Notes under the pieces: model-generated | The model's input: the letters and a program-made list of their open reading frames with translations, nothing else | The model's database searches: none | Told to the model about the DNA's origin: nothing | Position numbers and translations under genes: made by a program | Origin: an uncultured Bacilli bacterium | Lineage (GTDB): Bacteria > Bacillota_I > Bacilli_A > RF39 > UBA660 | Direction of reading: 5' to 3' | Length of the DNA: 53,472 nucleotides | NCBI GenBank assembly: GCA_934096945.1 | Contig: CAKOND010000009.1 | Location: 1 to 53,472 of the forward strand | Part shown: positions 1 through 8,727 of the stretch, piece after piece | Position numbering within the stretch: the stretch's first letter is position 1 | Layout of the letters: each line of letters begins with the position of its first letter

Positions 1-19
1 TACAACAAGACATAATAAA

Positions 20-67
20 AACCTATAAAGTAGGTCTCTCTTTTTTTGAAAGTCCACTTTATAGGTT
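20..67 (-). terminator. Long hairpin downstream of the 87-1145 gene
   Basis: A perfect 12-bp inverted repeat (AACCTATAAAGT / ACTTTATAGGTT) surrounds a 24-nt loop. On the minus strand it is followed by TTTTATT, so it probably ends transcription coming from the pyruvate:ferredoxin oxidoreductase side. Confidence 0.6.
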
Positions 68-86
68 ACATTTTATTTTATGGTAC

Positions 87-1145
87 TTACTTTTTAATTA
101 ATAATTTATATGCCATAAATATTCCCGCTAACCAAAAGGGAATTATAAATAATAAATAACCTAAGCTAGCGCCTTCTTTAAAGAAAGAAATTGTTGCAAA
201 CGTTAACGCTCCAAACCAAAATACAAAGAATAATATGTAGTAAATTTTTAAAAATATTTTATATAGCTCTCTATTACCCAAATACTTTGTTAAAGTTGTT
301 GCAAATATGAATACAGTACAAATAGGGAATGGTAAAAATGCTAATTTAAAAGTCGTATCTTTCATATTGTACATTGTCATCAAACAAAATATTGATATAC
401 CTAATAGTATGACGAGTACCAGTAATTTTGCAAATATTTTGTAAATTATATTATAAATCTTATTTAAAAAGTGCGGTGTGTAGTCTGAGTCATTTTTCTT
501 CTTAATTTTGCAAATTAAATCATAAATTAGTATATATCCTGGAAGTAAACTCCATATTATTCCATATACTTTTCCAAAGCCTTTAGCCAATATTATAGTT
601 AACAAGCCTGGCATTAAAATCGAATATAAAATTGGAAGCAATAACATATCTTCATAATCTCCCATCGGAGTATAAATGTTGAGCCAGTAACTTTTTTTAA
701 TACGTTTATTCCATCCTTTAAACGTTTCATGGCATTCATCTAATACTTCATAAATGTAATTGTAAGTTTTTATTACATAATAATATTTATTTTTTTCTTT
801 TCTACAATATGGTATTTCATACTTTTTACCTGATTTATTTATGAATATACTGGTAGAGTAGTTGGTGTTATCGTAAAGATATAAAACTTTTTTCTTAGGT
901 TTAATTATTACATCTAGGATAAATGATGTCATAATATATATGTGCATGAAAATAAATAGTGCTCCAAAGCTTAATTGAAAACTACTATTAAATAAAACTT
1001 CAAAAAACATTTCCTTACTTGTTACTTCAAATATATTGGTAGTAGAAATGATGCCTATGCCAAAAACCAAAAAAAGTGTTGTAGCAATAATCGTTTTACC
1101 AATTGGGTAATGTTCTTTTATTATTTGCTTTCTTTTCTCTTCCAT
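87..1145 (-). CDS. Polytopic membrane protein of unknown function
   Basis: A 352-aa protein with about eight or nine hydrophobic segments. Two lie near residues 18-75, several between 165 and 215, and a closely packed set from about 235 to the end. A polar Lys/Tyr-rich stretch (about 85-160) sits between the first pair and the rest and could be a cytoplasmic domain. I recognise no family motif. It begins 9 nt after the stop of the pyruvate:ferredoxin oxidoreductase gene with its own AAAGGTG ribosome binding site, so the two are probably co-transcribed. It is followed by a strong terminator hairpin. Function is unknown; transport is possible but unsupported. Confidence 0.6.
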   Translation of the reverse strand: MEEKRKQIIKEHYPIGKTIIATTLFLVFGIGIISTTNIFEVTSKEMFFEVLFNSSFQLSFGALFIFMHIYIMTSFILDVIIKPKKKVLYLYDNTNYSTSIFINKSGKKYEIPYCRKEKNKYYYVIKTYNYIYEVLDECHETFKGWNKRIKKSYWLNIYTPMGDYEDMLLLPILYSILMPGLLTIILAKGFGKVYGIIWSLLPGYILIYDLICKIKKKNDSDYTPHFLNKIYNIIYKIFAKLLVLVILLGISIFCLMTMYNMKDTTFKLAFLPFPICTVFIFATTLTKYLGNRELYKIFLKIYYILFFVFWFGALTFATISFFKEGASLGYLLFIIPFWLAGIFMAYKLLIKK

Positions 1146-1154
1146 ATTACACCT

Positions 1155-4100
1155 TTATTTTTTACTTATTTTCTTGTAGTATTCATATCTCTTAATAGCA
1201 TTTTCTTTTTGCTTTTCAAGAACTTTATTTGCTAAATCTTTATCTTTTATTTTTAAGGCATTAAATCTTACTTCATTATCTAAGAATGTTTCATATTTAT
1301 CAAAGTTAGGTTCTTTAGAGTCAATATGAGTTTCTCCATCATATCTCATTAAAATTGTATATCCACATTCTACTGCTAGTTTTTGTTCTTCGCAAGAATA
1401 GGTCATACCTGTTTTAATTCCGTGTTCAATACATGGTGAGTAAGCTATTATTATTGCAGGACCATTGTGAGCTTCGGCTTCATTAAAGGCTTTAATTGCT
1501 TGCATCATATTAGCTCCGAGTGATATGCTTGCAACATAACAATTTGGTATGCATGATGCTATTTTAAATAAATCTTTTTTAGCTGTTTTCTTACCAAAGT
1601 TAGCAAATTCGGCGACTGCTCCAAGTTTTGTGGATTTACTTGCTTGGCCACCAGTATTTGAGTAAACTTCAGTATCTAAAACTAATACTTTAATGTTTTC
1701 ATTTGAATGAAGAACATGATCAAGTCCTCCATAACCAATGTCATAAGCCCAGCCATCTCCGCCGATTGCCCAGACTATCCTTGCAGGGACATAATCTATT
1801 AAATCATTTAATTCTTTTGGAAGTGTTTTTCCAGTTAACTCTTTTTTAATTTGGTTAGTAATTTCAAAATCATTTTCATTTTCTAGCCATTTTGTAAATA
1901 AATCTTTTACATCTATTTCAACAGAATTAATTGTTTCTTCCATAATATGCTTTATTCTTTCTCTTTTTTGCTTGTAAGAAATATGAATACCTAAAGCAAA
2001 TTCAGCATTATCTTCGAATAATGAGTTTGCCCATGGAATGCTGTATGGTGTTGATGGTGTGGAACCGCCATAAATACTTGAACAACCTGTGGCATTGGCA
2101 ATAACTAATTTTTCACCAAGAATTTGAGTTAGCATTTTAATATATGGTGTTTCTCCGCATCCAGCACAAGCACCAGAAAATGCAAATAATGGTTTTTCTA
2201 GTGCTACTCCCTTAATTGTAGTTTTTGGAAGCGGATTTATACTTTTAATAGCATCAAAGTCCATACTTGTTTTTTCTACTTTTTCAACCATTTCCAAAGC
2301 TTTTTTACCCATTTTACCTGGGCATACGCTTGCACATACTCCGCAACCTGTACAGTCTTTTTCGCTTATTTTTATAGAGTATTTAAGTCCATCTTGACCA
2401 ATAAATGGAATGCCATCAGCATCTTCCTCATTTGCTATTGCCCTGATGACAGCATGTGGACAAGCTAAGGCACACATACCACACTCTATACAATTTTCAG
2501 ATATCCATTTTGGTACAATATTTGAAATATTTCTCTTTTCATTATTTGTGGTTGCACCAGGAAACCGACCAAATGCATAATCCATTAGCATACTTACAGG
2601 TATTTCATTACCTCTTCGTTCATTTATCATATTTATAACGTTATCATCAATTATGCTGATTGTTTCATCATAATCATGAGTTATTTTAAGTTCTTTTAAA
2701 TTTGATAAAGCTTCGTGCATTGCTAAAATGTTATTGTTAACTATGTCTTCACCTTTTGTTGCAAAAGCTTTTTTAATTGATTCTTCAAGCATAGATGTGG
2801 CATCTTCAACATTAAGCAAATTAAGAATTAATACTTCCATTATTTTACTTATTTTACCTTTTAGATGATTTTTACTAGCAATATTTTCAGCATCTATATA
2901 ATATACTTTAATATTTTTCTTAAAAATAGTATTTTTTACTTTAGTTGGAAGTAATTTTAGTAACTCTTCTTCATTTTTTATAGTGTTAATAAGTAATGTT
3001 CCATTTTCTTTTAGATTGTCTATAATATCAAACATTCTAAAGTAAATATCCTTGGTAACAACAGTTATTTCTGGATGTGTTACATAGTATGGTTCATTTA
3101 TTTTGCTTTCTCCATATCTTAAATGAGAGATAGTTACACCCCCACTTTTCTTAGAGTCATATTCAAAATATCCTTGCACATATAAATCTTTGCTAGCATG
3201 AAGTATTTTAAGTAAATCTTTGCTGGCACTTACCATTCCATCACTACCAAAGCCCACTATTTTTATTTCTTTGTTATTATTCTCTATTTCAATATGTTCT
3301 TCTTTTAAACTTAAATTTGTTACATCATCATTTATACCAATTGTAAAGTTATTTTTTGGAATTGTTTCCAACATTTTATAAACACTATAGATTTCACTTG
3401 GAGTTGTATTCTTACTTGATAAACCATATCTTCCACCATAAACGTTTATATTTTTATCTTTTAGAATGCTGCATACATCTAAGTATAAAGGTTCACCAGT
3501 TGAACCTGCTTCTTTAGTTCTGTCTAATACTGCGATATTTTTAACAGACTTAGGTAAAACATTTAAGAAATATTCTTTACTAAATGGTCGATATAAATGA
3601 ACTTCGATTAAACCAGCGTTGCCTAGTTTATCTACTACTTCTTTAATTGTATCTGTGATGCTACCCATGGCAACTATAACGTTTTTAGCATCACTTGCTC
3701 CATAATAATTAAATGGTTTATAATCTGTCGCCATTATTTCATTAATTTTTTCCATATAGTCATTTACAATGTCTGGCATAGCATCATAATATTTATTTCT
3801 GGCTTCCATGCATTGGAAATAAATATCTTCATTTTGAGCCATCCCATACTGATATTTCTTACCAACATTTAAACATCTATCCTTAAATTTATTGATTGCA
3901 TCATGGTCCACTAAAGATAGAAGTTTATCTTCTGGTAATTCTTCGATTGTGTTTAGTTCATGACTTGTTCTAAATCCATCAAAAAAGTGTACAAATGGAA
4001 GACTTCCTTTTATAGCTGATAGATGTGCTACCGCTGCTAAGTTTTGAGCATCAAAAACACTAGACGATGCAAGAAGACAAAATCCAGTTTGACGAACTGC

Positions 4101-4484
4101 ATAAATATCTTGATGGTCACCGAATATTGATAAAGCATGAGTTGCTAAAGAACGTGATGCTACATGTATTACTGCAGGTAACATTTCTCCAGCTATTTTA
4201 TACATGTTTGGTATCATTAAAAGAAGCCCTTGACTAGCTGTGAATGTTGATGCTAAAGAACCTGATAAAAGAGCGCCATGTAAGGCACCAGCAGCTCCAG
4301 CTTCTGACTCCATTTCTAATACTTTAGGTTTATCATTAAATATATTAAGCAAATTAGTGCTTGTTAATGCATCAATGTTTGACGCCATCGGACTTGATGG
4401 TGTTATGGGATATATACTGCATACTTCACTAAAGTAATATGCTACTTTACTACAAGCATTATTGCCATCTACTATTTTTTTCAT
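1155..4484 (-). CDS. nifJ: Pyruvate:ferredoxin (flavodoxin) oxidoreductase
   Basis: Single-chain enzyme that oxidises pyruvate with CoA to acetyl-CoA and CO2 and passes electrons to ferredoxin or flavodoxin. Visible parts: N-terminal pyrimidine-binding domain with YPITPSSP near residue 25 and ESEAGAAGALHGA near 60; a gamma-type domain with GFGSDGMVSASKDLL near 415; two [4Fe-4S] clusters, CIECGMCALACP near 665 and CTGCGVCASVCPG near 711; and the thiamine diphosphate domain with CAGCGETPYIKM near 776 and GDGWAYDIGYGGLDH near 911. At 1109 aa it is slightly shorter than the usual 1170-1200. The start has the local GGTGATAAAATG pattern. It follows enolase after a terminator. Its electrons could feed the hydrogenase at 29610-30854. 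Confidence 0.97.
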   Translation of the reverse strand: MKKIVDGNNACSKVAYYFSEVCSIYPITPSSPMASNIDALTSTNLLNIFNDKPKVLEMESEAGAAGALHGALLSGSLASTFTASQGLLLMIPNMYKIAGEMLPAVIHVASRSLATHALSIFGDHQDIYAVRQTGFCLLASSSVFDAQNLAAVAHLSAIKGSLPFVHFFDGFRTSHELNTIEELPEDKLLSLVDHDAINKFKDRCLNVGKKYQYGMAQNEDIYFQCMEARNKYYDAMPDIVNDYMEKINEIMATDYKPFNYYGASDAKNVIVAMGSITDTIKEVVDKLGNAGLIEVHLYRPFSKEYFLNVLPKSVKNIAVLDRTKEAGSTGEPLYLDVCSILKDKNINVYGGRYGLSSKNTTPSEIYSVYKMLETIPKNNFTIGINDDVTNLSLKEEHIEIENNNKEIKIVGFGSDGMVSASKDLLKILHASKDLYVQGYFEYDSKKSGGVTISHLRYGESKINEPYYVTHPEITVVTKDIYFRMFDIIDNLKENGTLLINTIKNEEELLKLLPTKVKNTIFKKNIKVYYIDAENIASKNHLKGKISKIMEVLILNLLNVEDATSMLEESIKKAFATKGEDIVNNNILAMHEALSNLKELKITHDYDETISIIDDNVINMINERRGNEIPVSMLMDYAFGRFPGATTNNEKRNISNIVPKWISENCIECGMCALACPHAVIRAIANEEDADGIPFIGQDGLKYSIKISEKDCTGCGVCASVCPGKMGKKALEMVEKVEKTSMDFDAIKSINPLPKTTIKGVALEKPLFAFSGACAGCGETPYIKMLTQILGEKLVIANATGCSSIYGGSTPSTPYSIPWANSLFEDNAEFALGIHISYKQKRERIKHIMEETINSVEIDVKDLFTKWLENENDFEITNQIKKELTGKTLPKELNDLIDYVPARIVWAIGGDGWAYDIGYGGLDHVLHSNENIKVLVLDTEVYSNTGGQASKSTKLGAVAEFANFGKKTAKKDLFKIASCIPNCYVASISLGANMMQAIKAFNEAEAHNGPAIIIAYSPCIEHGIKTGMTYSCEEQKLAVECGYTILMRYDGETHIDSKEPNFDKYETFLDNEVRFNALKIKDKDLANKVLEKQKENAIKRYEYYKKISKK

Positions 4485-4507
4485 TTTATCACCAATTATA
4501 TTATAAA

Positions 4508-4537
4508 ATAAAAAAGACTAAATAACTAGTCTCTTTT
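4508..4537 (-). terminator. Terminator overlapping the enolase stop
   Basis: On the minus strand GACTA, a 6-nt loop and TAGTC are followed by TTTTTTATTTT. The upstream A-run lengthens the stem. It lies at the end of eno, 24 nt before the next start. Confidence 0.6.
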
Positions 4538-5758
4538 TAATTTTTCTTCAATTCTCATTAGTCTATTGTATTTTGCAATACGTTCACCACGACACATTGA
4601 ACCTGTTTTTATAAATGGTATTGCTAAGCCTACTGCTAAATCTGCAATAAATGTATCTTCTGTTTCACCACTTCGATGTGAGATAATTGTTTTATAATTA
4701 TTTTTCTTAGCAAGCACAATAGTTTTAATCATTTCACTTACTGTACCTATTTGATTAGCTTTTAGTAAAATGGCATTGCCAGCATGCATTTCTATACCTT
4801 TTTCTAAATATTTTTCATTGGTTACAAAGTAGTCATCACCGACGATCATTATACGACTTCCTACTAAAGATGTAAATTTAGCAAGTGTTTCAAAATCGTT
4901 TTCATAGAATGGGTCTTCAATACTTAAAATTGGGTATGTATCTATTAATTTTTCATAAAATGTTATTAATTCTTCACTAGTAAATGATTTTGCATCTAAT
5001 TTATAAGTATTAGTTTCTTTATCATAAAGTTCACTAGCTGCTACATCTAAAGCAATAAAAACATCTACGCCAGGTCTATATCCGGCTTTTTTGATAGCTT
5101 CCATTATAAAGTCTAGAGCCATTGTGTTATTATCTAAATTTGGAGCAAAACCGCCTTCATCTCCAACTCCAACAGAAAATCCATTAATACTTAAAAGTTT
5201 TTTTAGAGCGTGAAATACTTCAGATGCAACTCTTACTCTTTCTTTAATACTCTTTACAACAGGCATAATCATAAACTCTTGGATATCAATATTATTTACA
5301 GCATGAGCTCCTCCATTTATTATATTAATCATGGGTATAGGTACTGTTACGCTTTTATTTGAAACATATTCAAAAAGTTCTTTATTATTTTCTTTGGCTA
5401 AGCATTTTAAACATGCAAGTGATACAGCCAATATGGCGTTTGCACCCAAGTTGCTTTTGTTTTCGGTACCATCAAGTTTTATTAAATAATTGTCTATGCT
5501 TAATTGGTCAGCTTTTTTTCCTATTAAAGCTGGTCTAATTATGGTATTTACATTGCTTACTGCTTGAAGTACTCCTTTTCCTTCATATCTTTTTGGGTCT
5601 TTATCACGAAGCTCTAAAGCTTCTCTGGAACCAGTTGAAGCACCACTCGGAACAGATGCTGTTGCAGTCACCCCATTATCTAAAGTCATATCAACTTCAA
5701 TAGTTGGATTTCCACGACTATCTAGTATTTCTCTAGCATGAATGTCTTTTATAAACAT
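4526..5758 (-). CDS. eno: Enolase (phosphopyruvate hydratase)
   Basis: Converts 2-phosphoglycerate to phosphoenolpyruvate in glycolysis. Family signatures are complete: SGASTGSREALELRD near residue 40, GGAHAVNNIDIQEFMIMP near 150, the acid/base region GDEGGFAPNL near 200, Mg ligands in SIEDPF near 280, the catalytic Lys in LLKANQIGTVSEM near 330, and the signature SHRSGETEDTFIADLAVG near 360. At 410 aa it is about 15-20 residues shorter than the Bacillus enzyme, probably from shorter loops. The ribosome binding site is GAGAAGGGGATAAAATG. Upstream, TTGTCA-17-TATAGA or an extended -10 TGATATACT could be its promoter. Its product feeds pyruvate formation for the neighbouring oxidoreductase. Confidence 0.98.
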   Translation of the reverse strand: MFIKDIHAREILDSRGNPTIEVDMTLDNGVTATASVPSGASTGSREALELRDKDPKRYEGKGVLQAVSNVNTIIRPALIGKKADQLSIDNYLIKLDGTENKSNLGANAILAVSLACLKCLAKENNKELFEYVSNKSVTVPIPMINIINGGAHAVNNIDIQEFMIMPVVKSIKERVRVASEVFHALKKLLSINGFSVGVGDEGGFAPNLDNNTMALDFIMEAIKKAGYRPGVDVFIALDVAASELYDKETNTYKLDAKSFTSEELITFYEKLIDTYPILSIEDPFYENDFETLAKFTSLVGSRIMIVGDDYFVTNEKYLEKGIEMHAGNAILLKANQIGTVSEMIKTIVLAKKNNYKTIISHRSGETEDTFIADLAVGLAIPFIKTGSMCRGERIAKYNRLMRIEEKLKRD

Positions 5759-5804
5759 TTTATCCCCTTCTCCCTCTATATTAGTATATCAAAATTTTGA
5801 CAAA

Positions 5805-5834
5805 TTAAAAAGTAAAACGATTAATTTTACTTTT
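5805..5834 (-). terminator. Terminator after the DUF308 gene
   Basis: On the minus strand AAAGTAAAA, a 7-nt loop and TTTTACTTT are followed by TTAATTT. It is an AT-only stem of nine pairs lying between the DUF308 gene and eno. Confidence 0.45.
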
Positions 5835-5848
5835 AATTTTACTTTTCT

Positions 5849-6427
5849 TTACCAAAATATTTCCATTATTTCTTTACTACGATTTTTAAATAAAATAGTA
5901 TCCATGAAATCTAAAATACCTGTAATAATTAAGAATGCTCCAGCAAGTTTTGTAACAGTTAGACTTGCAAAAGGATTAAATATTACTAAAACTCCAATAA
6001 TGGCTATTAAAATTCCTGTTGCTAAAGTTATTAACCATGAATCTTCATTTCCTCTTTTTAGCCATAGTGCATAGTTTACTTTACTAGCGCCATTTATGAT
6101 CATATATAATCCTAGACATATAGTTATGAATTCAACTACACTAGATGGTACTAGAATAATAACAGCACCTAAAACAGCATAAATAACTCCAAAAACTAGA
6201 TTTAAATTATAAATTTTTGCTCCTTCACGGTGGAAATACTTATAAATTGAATTTATTCCTTCGATTAAAAATATGATTCCTACGATTATTCCCACTACCT
6301 TGTTCGTAAGTTTTGGAGCTAAAAGAAGAATTAAACCAGTTATTATTGTTAAAACTGCTACTCCTATAGAATACCAAATCATTCTTTTGTACATGTTTTC
6401 GATACTATTTTTTAAGCCACTCGCCAT
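5849..6427 (-). CDS. HdeD/DUF308-type membrane protein
   Basis: A 192-aa protein made of six hydrophobic helices in three similar hairpins. The recurring pattern is a hydrophobic run ending in GI.LI.EGI.S or IINGASK, as in the HdeD/DUF308 family (acid-resistance membrane proteins; biochemical role unknown). A GTG lies 9 nt upstream, but the ATG at 6427 is preferred because GGGTGAT sits 4 nt in front of it, the same arrangement seen for several genes here. It is a single gene between eno and the divergent FemAB-type gene. Confidence 0.8.
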   Translation of the reverse strand: MASGLKNSIENMYKRMIWYSIGVAVLTIITGLILLLAPKLTNKVVGIIVGIIFLIEGINSIYKYFHREGAKIYNLNLVFGVIYAVLGAVIILVPSSVVEFITICLGLYMIINGASKVNYALWLKRGNEDSWLITLATGILIAIIGVLVIFNPFASLTVTKLAGAFLIITGILDFMDTILFKNRSKEIMEIFW

Positions 6428-6501
6428 TTTTATCACCCAATTATATTATACATAAAATACTAGAATTTAGCAACAATTTTATAGATTTTAACGTCAAATT
6501 A

Positions 6502-6510
6502 TGGTATAAT
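6502..6510 (+). promoter_or_regulatory. Extended -10 promoter of the FemAB-type gene
   Basis: TGGTATAAT lies 29 nt before the start codon. There is no clear -35, so the TG extension probably carries recognition. Confidence 0.55.
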
Positions 6511-6539
6511 GTTGTCTTACTTATGAGGGAGGTTTATAT

Positions 6540-7760
6540 ATGAACTTAAAAGAAATGTCAATTATGGAATTCAAAGAATTTGCTAGTTCTCATTTTATTG
6601 GTAATTTTCATGAATCTATTAATTATGCCTTGATTAAGGCTGAAGAAGGATATGAATATGAATTTATTTCTTATGGGGCTGAAGAAATAGTGGCAGCAGC
6701 TTTAATCCTTTATAAAAAAATTGGTAATATTTATTTTGGTTATTCTCCTCGTGGCTTTTTAATTAATTATTCAAATGAATATGTTCTTGAAGATTTTACT
6801 AAAAAAATAAAAGAACATTATAAACAAAGAGGTTTTGCTTTTATAAAAATTAATCCTGAAATAGCTATAGCTAAATTAAATAAAAAAAATATGAACTTTG
6901 AATATAATGAAAATTATAGAATTATAGATATATTAACTAAATATGGATATAAAAAACTTAAAAATAATATGAATTTTGAAGCTCTTTTGCCAAGAGTTAA
7001 TGCCATTGTTAATATGGAAGGGTATAATCATAATAATTTGTCTAAAAACACAAGAAATAAAGTAAAAAAAGGTGTTAGAAAAGGGCTTGTTCTTGAAAAA
7101 GCAGATCCTAATAAAATTAATATTTTTTATAAGTTTATAGAGAATAAAATTAATAAAGATGAGTATTATTATAATGACTTTTATAATGTTTTTAGTAAAA
7201 CTGCAGATGTTGATTTGTTACTTGTTAAAGTTGATTATAAAAAGTTCTTAATAAATGCACAGAATTCTTATAATTTGGAGTTAAAACGTAATGCTGAGTT
7301 TAATAATAAAATAATTAACAATAATAGTATAAAGGTTATTAATGCTAAAATGAATTCTGATAGAGCACTTCTTGCTTATAAAAATGATATCGCAGAAGCT
7401 TCTAAGAATTTAAATACTGGCTTAGAAACTTATGTTGCGGGGGCTCTAGTTATAAAATATCAAAATAGAGTTATTATACAAATAAGTGGTTTTGATAAGT
7501 CTTTATCTAGATTTAGTGCTAACTATTATTTGTATTATGCTATTATTAAATATTATCAAAAGAATTATAAATATTTAGATTTAAATGGTATTACTGCTGA
7601 TTTATCAAAAGATAATCATTATTATGGTTTAAATAGATTTAAAATGGGATTTAAACCAGATGTTTATGAATATATCGGAGAATTTGATTTAGTTATAGAT
7701 GAAAAGTTATATGATAAATTACTTAAAAGTGGTGCATTAGCTAAAGAATTTAATAAATAA
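6540..7760 (+). CDS. FemAB-family aminoacyltransferase (peptidoglycan bridge formation)
   Basis: A 406-aa member of the FemX/FemA/FemB/MurM family, which transfers amino acids from aminoacyl-tRNA to the stem-peptide lysine of lipid II. The two GNAT-like halves are recognisable. The motif LSKNTRNKVKKGVRKGL (about residue 162) is typical of the family, and the C-terminal half has GALVIKYQNRVIIQISGFD and LDLNGITAD. Between the halves (about 220-280) is a charged, probably coiled-coil helical arm, as in FemA. The start has GAGGGAGG 8 nt upstream. It is monocistronic, with its own promoter and terminator. Which amino acid it adds cannot be read from the sequence. Confidence 0.88.
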   Translation: MNLKEMSIMEFKEFASSHFIGNFHESINYALIKAEEGYEYEFISYGAEEIVAAALILYKKIGNIYFGYSPRGFLINYSNEYVLEDFTKKIKEHYKQRGFAFIKINPEIAIAKLNKKNMNFEYNENYRIIDILTKYGYKKLKNNMNFEALLPRVNAIVNMEGYNHNNLSKNTRNKVKKGVRKGLVLEKADPNKINIFYKFIENKINKDEYYYNDFYNVFSKTADVDLLLVKVDYKKFLINAQNSYNLELKRNAEFNNKIINNNSIKVINAKMNSDRALLAYKNDIAEASKNLNTGLETYVAGALVIKYQNRVIIQISGFDKSLSRFSANYYLYYAIIKYYQKNYKYLDLNGITADLSKDNHYYGLNRFKMGFKPDVYEYIGEFDLVIDEKLYDKLLKSGALAKEFNK

Positions 7761-7767
7761 AATAAAG

Positions 7768-7798
7768 ACTATACCATGACATTTTGGTATAGTTTTTT
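7768..7798 (+). terminator. Terminator of the FemAB-type gene
   Basis: ACTATACCA / TGGTATAGT stem with an 8-nt loop, followed by TTTTT. It lies 7 nt after the stop codon. Confidence 0.85.
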
Positions 7799-7812
7799 AA
7801 ATAAGTTGATAG

Positions 7813-8349
7813 TCATATCCTGATATAATCATTGGCATTTAAAGCTACTGCATTATAATCTTTATAGATTATAACGTCTAATGTTTGGCCTTCAACCACA
7901 ATACCACTATCAATATAAAAGTTATTATAACTATATGAACTATTAACAAATTCGAACCATGTCATTCCGAGGGCGGCATGATACGTGGTTCCAGCAACTG
8001 TGAATTCTAAAAGCTTATCAAAATAAACATAACATTTATCTGACATGTTACCAGTCATAACTACTGCTTTGTTTGTATCGTCCCACGAAAGTTCGCTTCC
8101 ATGATCACATTTTGATAAATCATTATTAAAAATATAACCTTCCGTTGGCCAGCTATCACACGTGGTCATTTCATAGTTTCCAGAACCTGCTTCTGTTTCA
8201 AGCATCATGGAAATTGTATCTTTATTTTTTTTTACTATTTTTGTATTATTATCATTCATTATTTCTTTAGGATTATTAGTATTTATTACTAAAGTAAGGA
8301 TGATGATAAATTGAATTATAATTATACTAATATATTTTACTTTTGACAT
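7813..8349 (-). CDS. Secreted or membrane-anchored protein of unknown function
   Basis: A 178-aa protein with a short basic N-terminus and a hydrophobic segment (about residues 5-25) acting as signal peptide or anchor. The rest is extracellular in character, with three cysteines in the first half (TTCDSWPTEGYIFN, LSKCDHG, SDKCYVYFD). I recall this Cys-containing module, ending in CYVYFD, as recurrent in surface proteins of uncultured gut Firmicutes, but I know no function. The upstream ATG at 8361 overlaps the ribosome binding site; the ATG at 8349 follows GGAGGT at 4 nt and is preferred. It is transcribed away from the XRE regulator gene and shares its intergenic region, which holds a perfect palindrome. 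Confidence 0.7.
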   Translation of the reverse strand: MSKVKYISIIIIQFIIILTLVINTNNPKEIMNDNNTKIVKKNKDTISMMLETEAGSGNYEMTTCDSWPTEGYIFNNDLSKCDHGSELSWDDTNKAVVMTGNMSDKCYVYFDKLLEFTVAGTTYHAALGMTWFEFVNSSYSYNNFYIDSGIVVEGQTLDVIIYKDYNAVALNANDYIRI

Positions 8350-8405
8350 TACTACCTCCATATATTTAATTGCATATATTCTATAGTTATTAGATATCCA
8401 TTTGA

Positions 8406-8422
8406 ATATATTGTCAATATAT
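8406..8422. promoter_or_regulatory. Perfect 17-bp palindrome, candidate operator
   Basis: ATATATTGTCAATATAT is symmetric about its central T. It lies between the divergent secreted-protein and XRE genes, 41 nt before the XRE start codon, where an XRE autorepressor would be expected to bind. Confidence 0.4.
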
Positions 8423-8462
8423 CTATTTGTAAATATGAGAAAATTTATTTGAGGTGTTTTGA

Positions 8463-8687
8463 ATGCAATTATTTAGATTTAAAGACATTAAAGAAGATAA
8501 AGATCTTCTTCAGGTAGATATTGCTAAAATTTTAAATATTACACAATGTCAATATAGTCTTTATGAAAATGGACTTAGGTCAATGCCAATAGAAAAATTA
8601 ATTATACTTGCAAATTATTATAATGTATCTACTGATTACTTACTTGGACTTACAAATGAAAGAAAACCTTATCCAAAAGCAAAATAA
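8463..8687 (+). CDS. Small XRE-family helix-turn-helix regulator
   Basis: A 74-aa protein that is almost only a Cro/CI-type helix-turn-helix. The pattern LLQVDIAKILNITQCQYSLY is the classic helix 2-turn-helix 3, followed by KLIILANYYNVSTDYLLGLT, the helix 4-5 signature of phage-type repressors. Its target is probably the palindrome in the divergent intergenic region, giving autoregulation and control of the secreted-protein gene; this is inference. Its 3' end faces the HipA-like gene, so the two are convergent and not a hipBA-type operon. Confidence 0.85.
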   Translation: MQLFRFKDIKEDKDLLQVDIAKILNITQCQYSLYENGLRSMPIEKLIILANYYNVSTDYLLGLTNERKPYPKAK

Positions 8688-8694
8688 AAATGTT

Positions 8695-8727
8695 AAAAAA
8701 CCAGTAATTAGATTTACTAATCACTGG
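8695..8727 (-). terminator. Terminator of the HipA-like gene
   Basis: On the minus strand CCAGTGATTAG and CTAATTACTGG form a stem with one mismatch, followed by TTTTTTAA. It overlaps the stop codon. Confidence 0.7.
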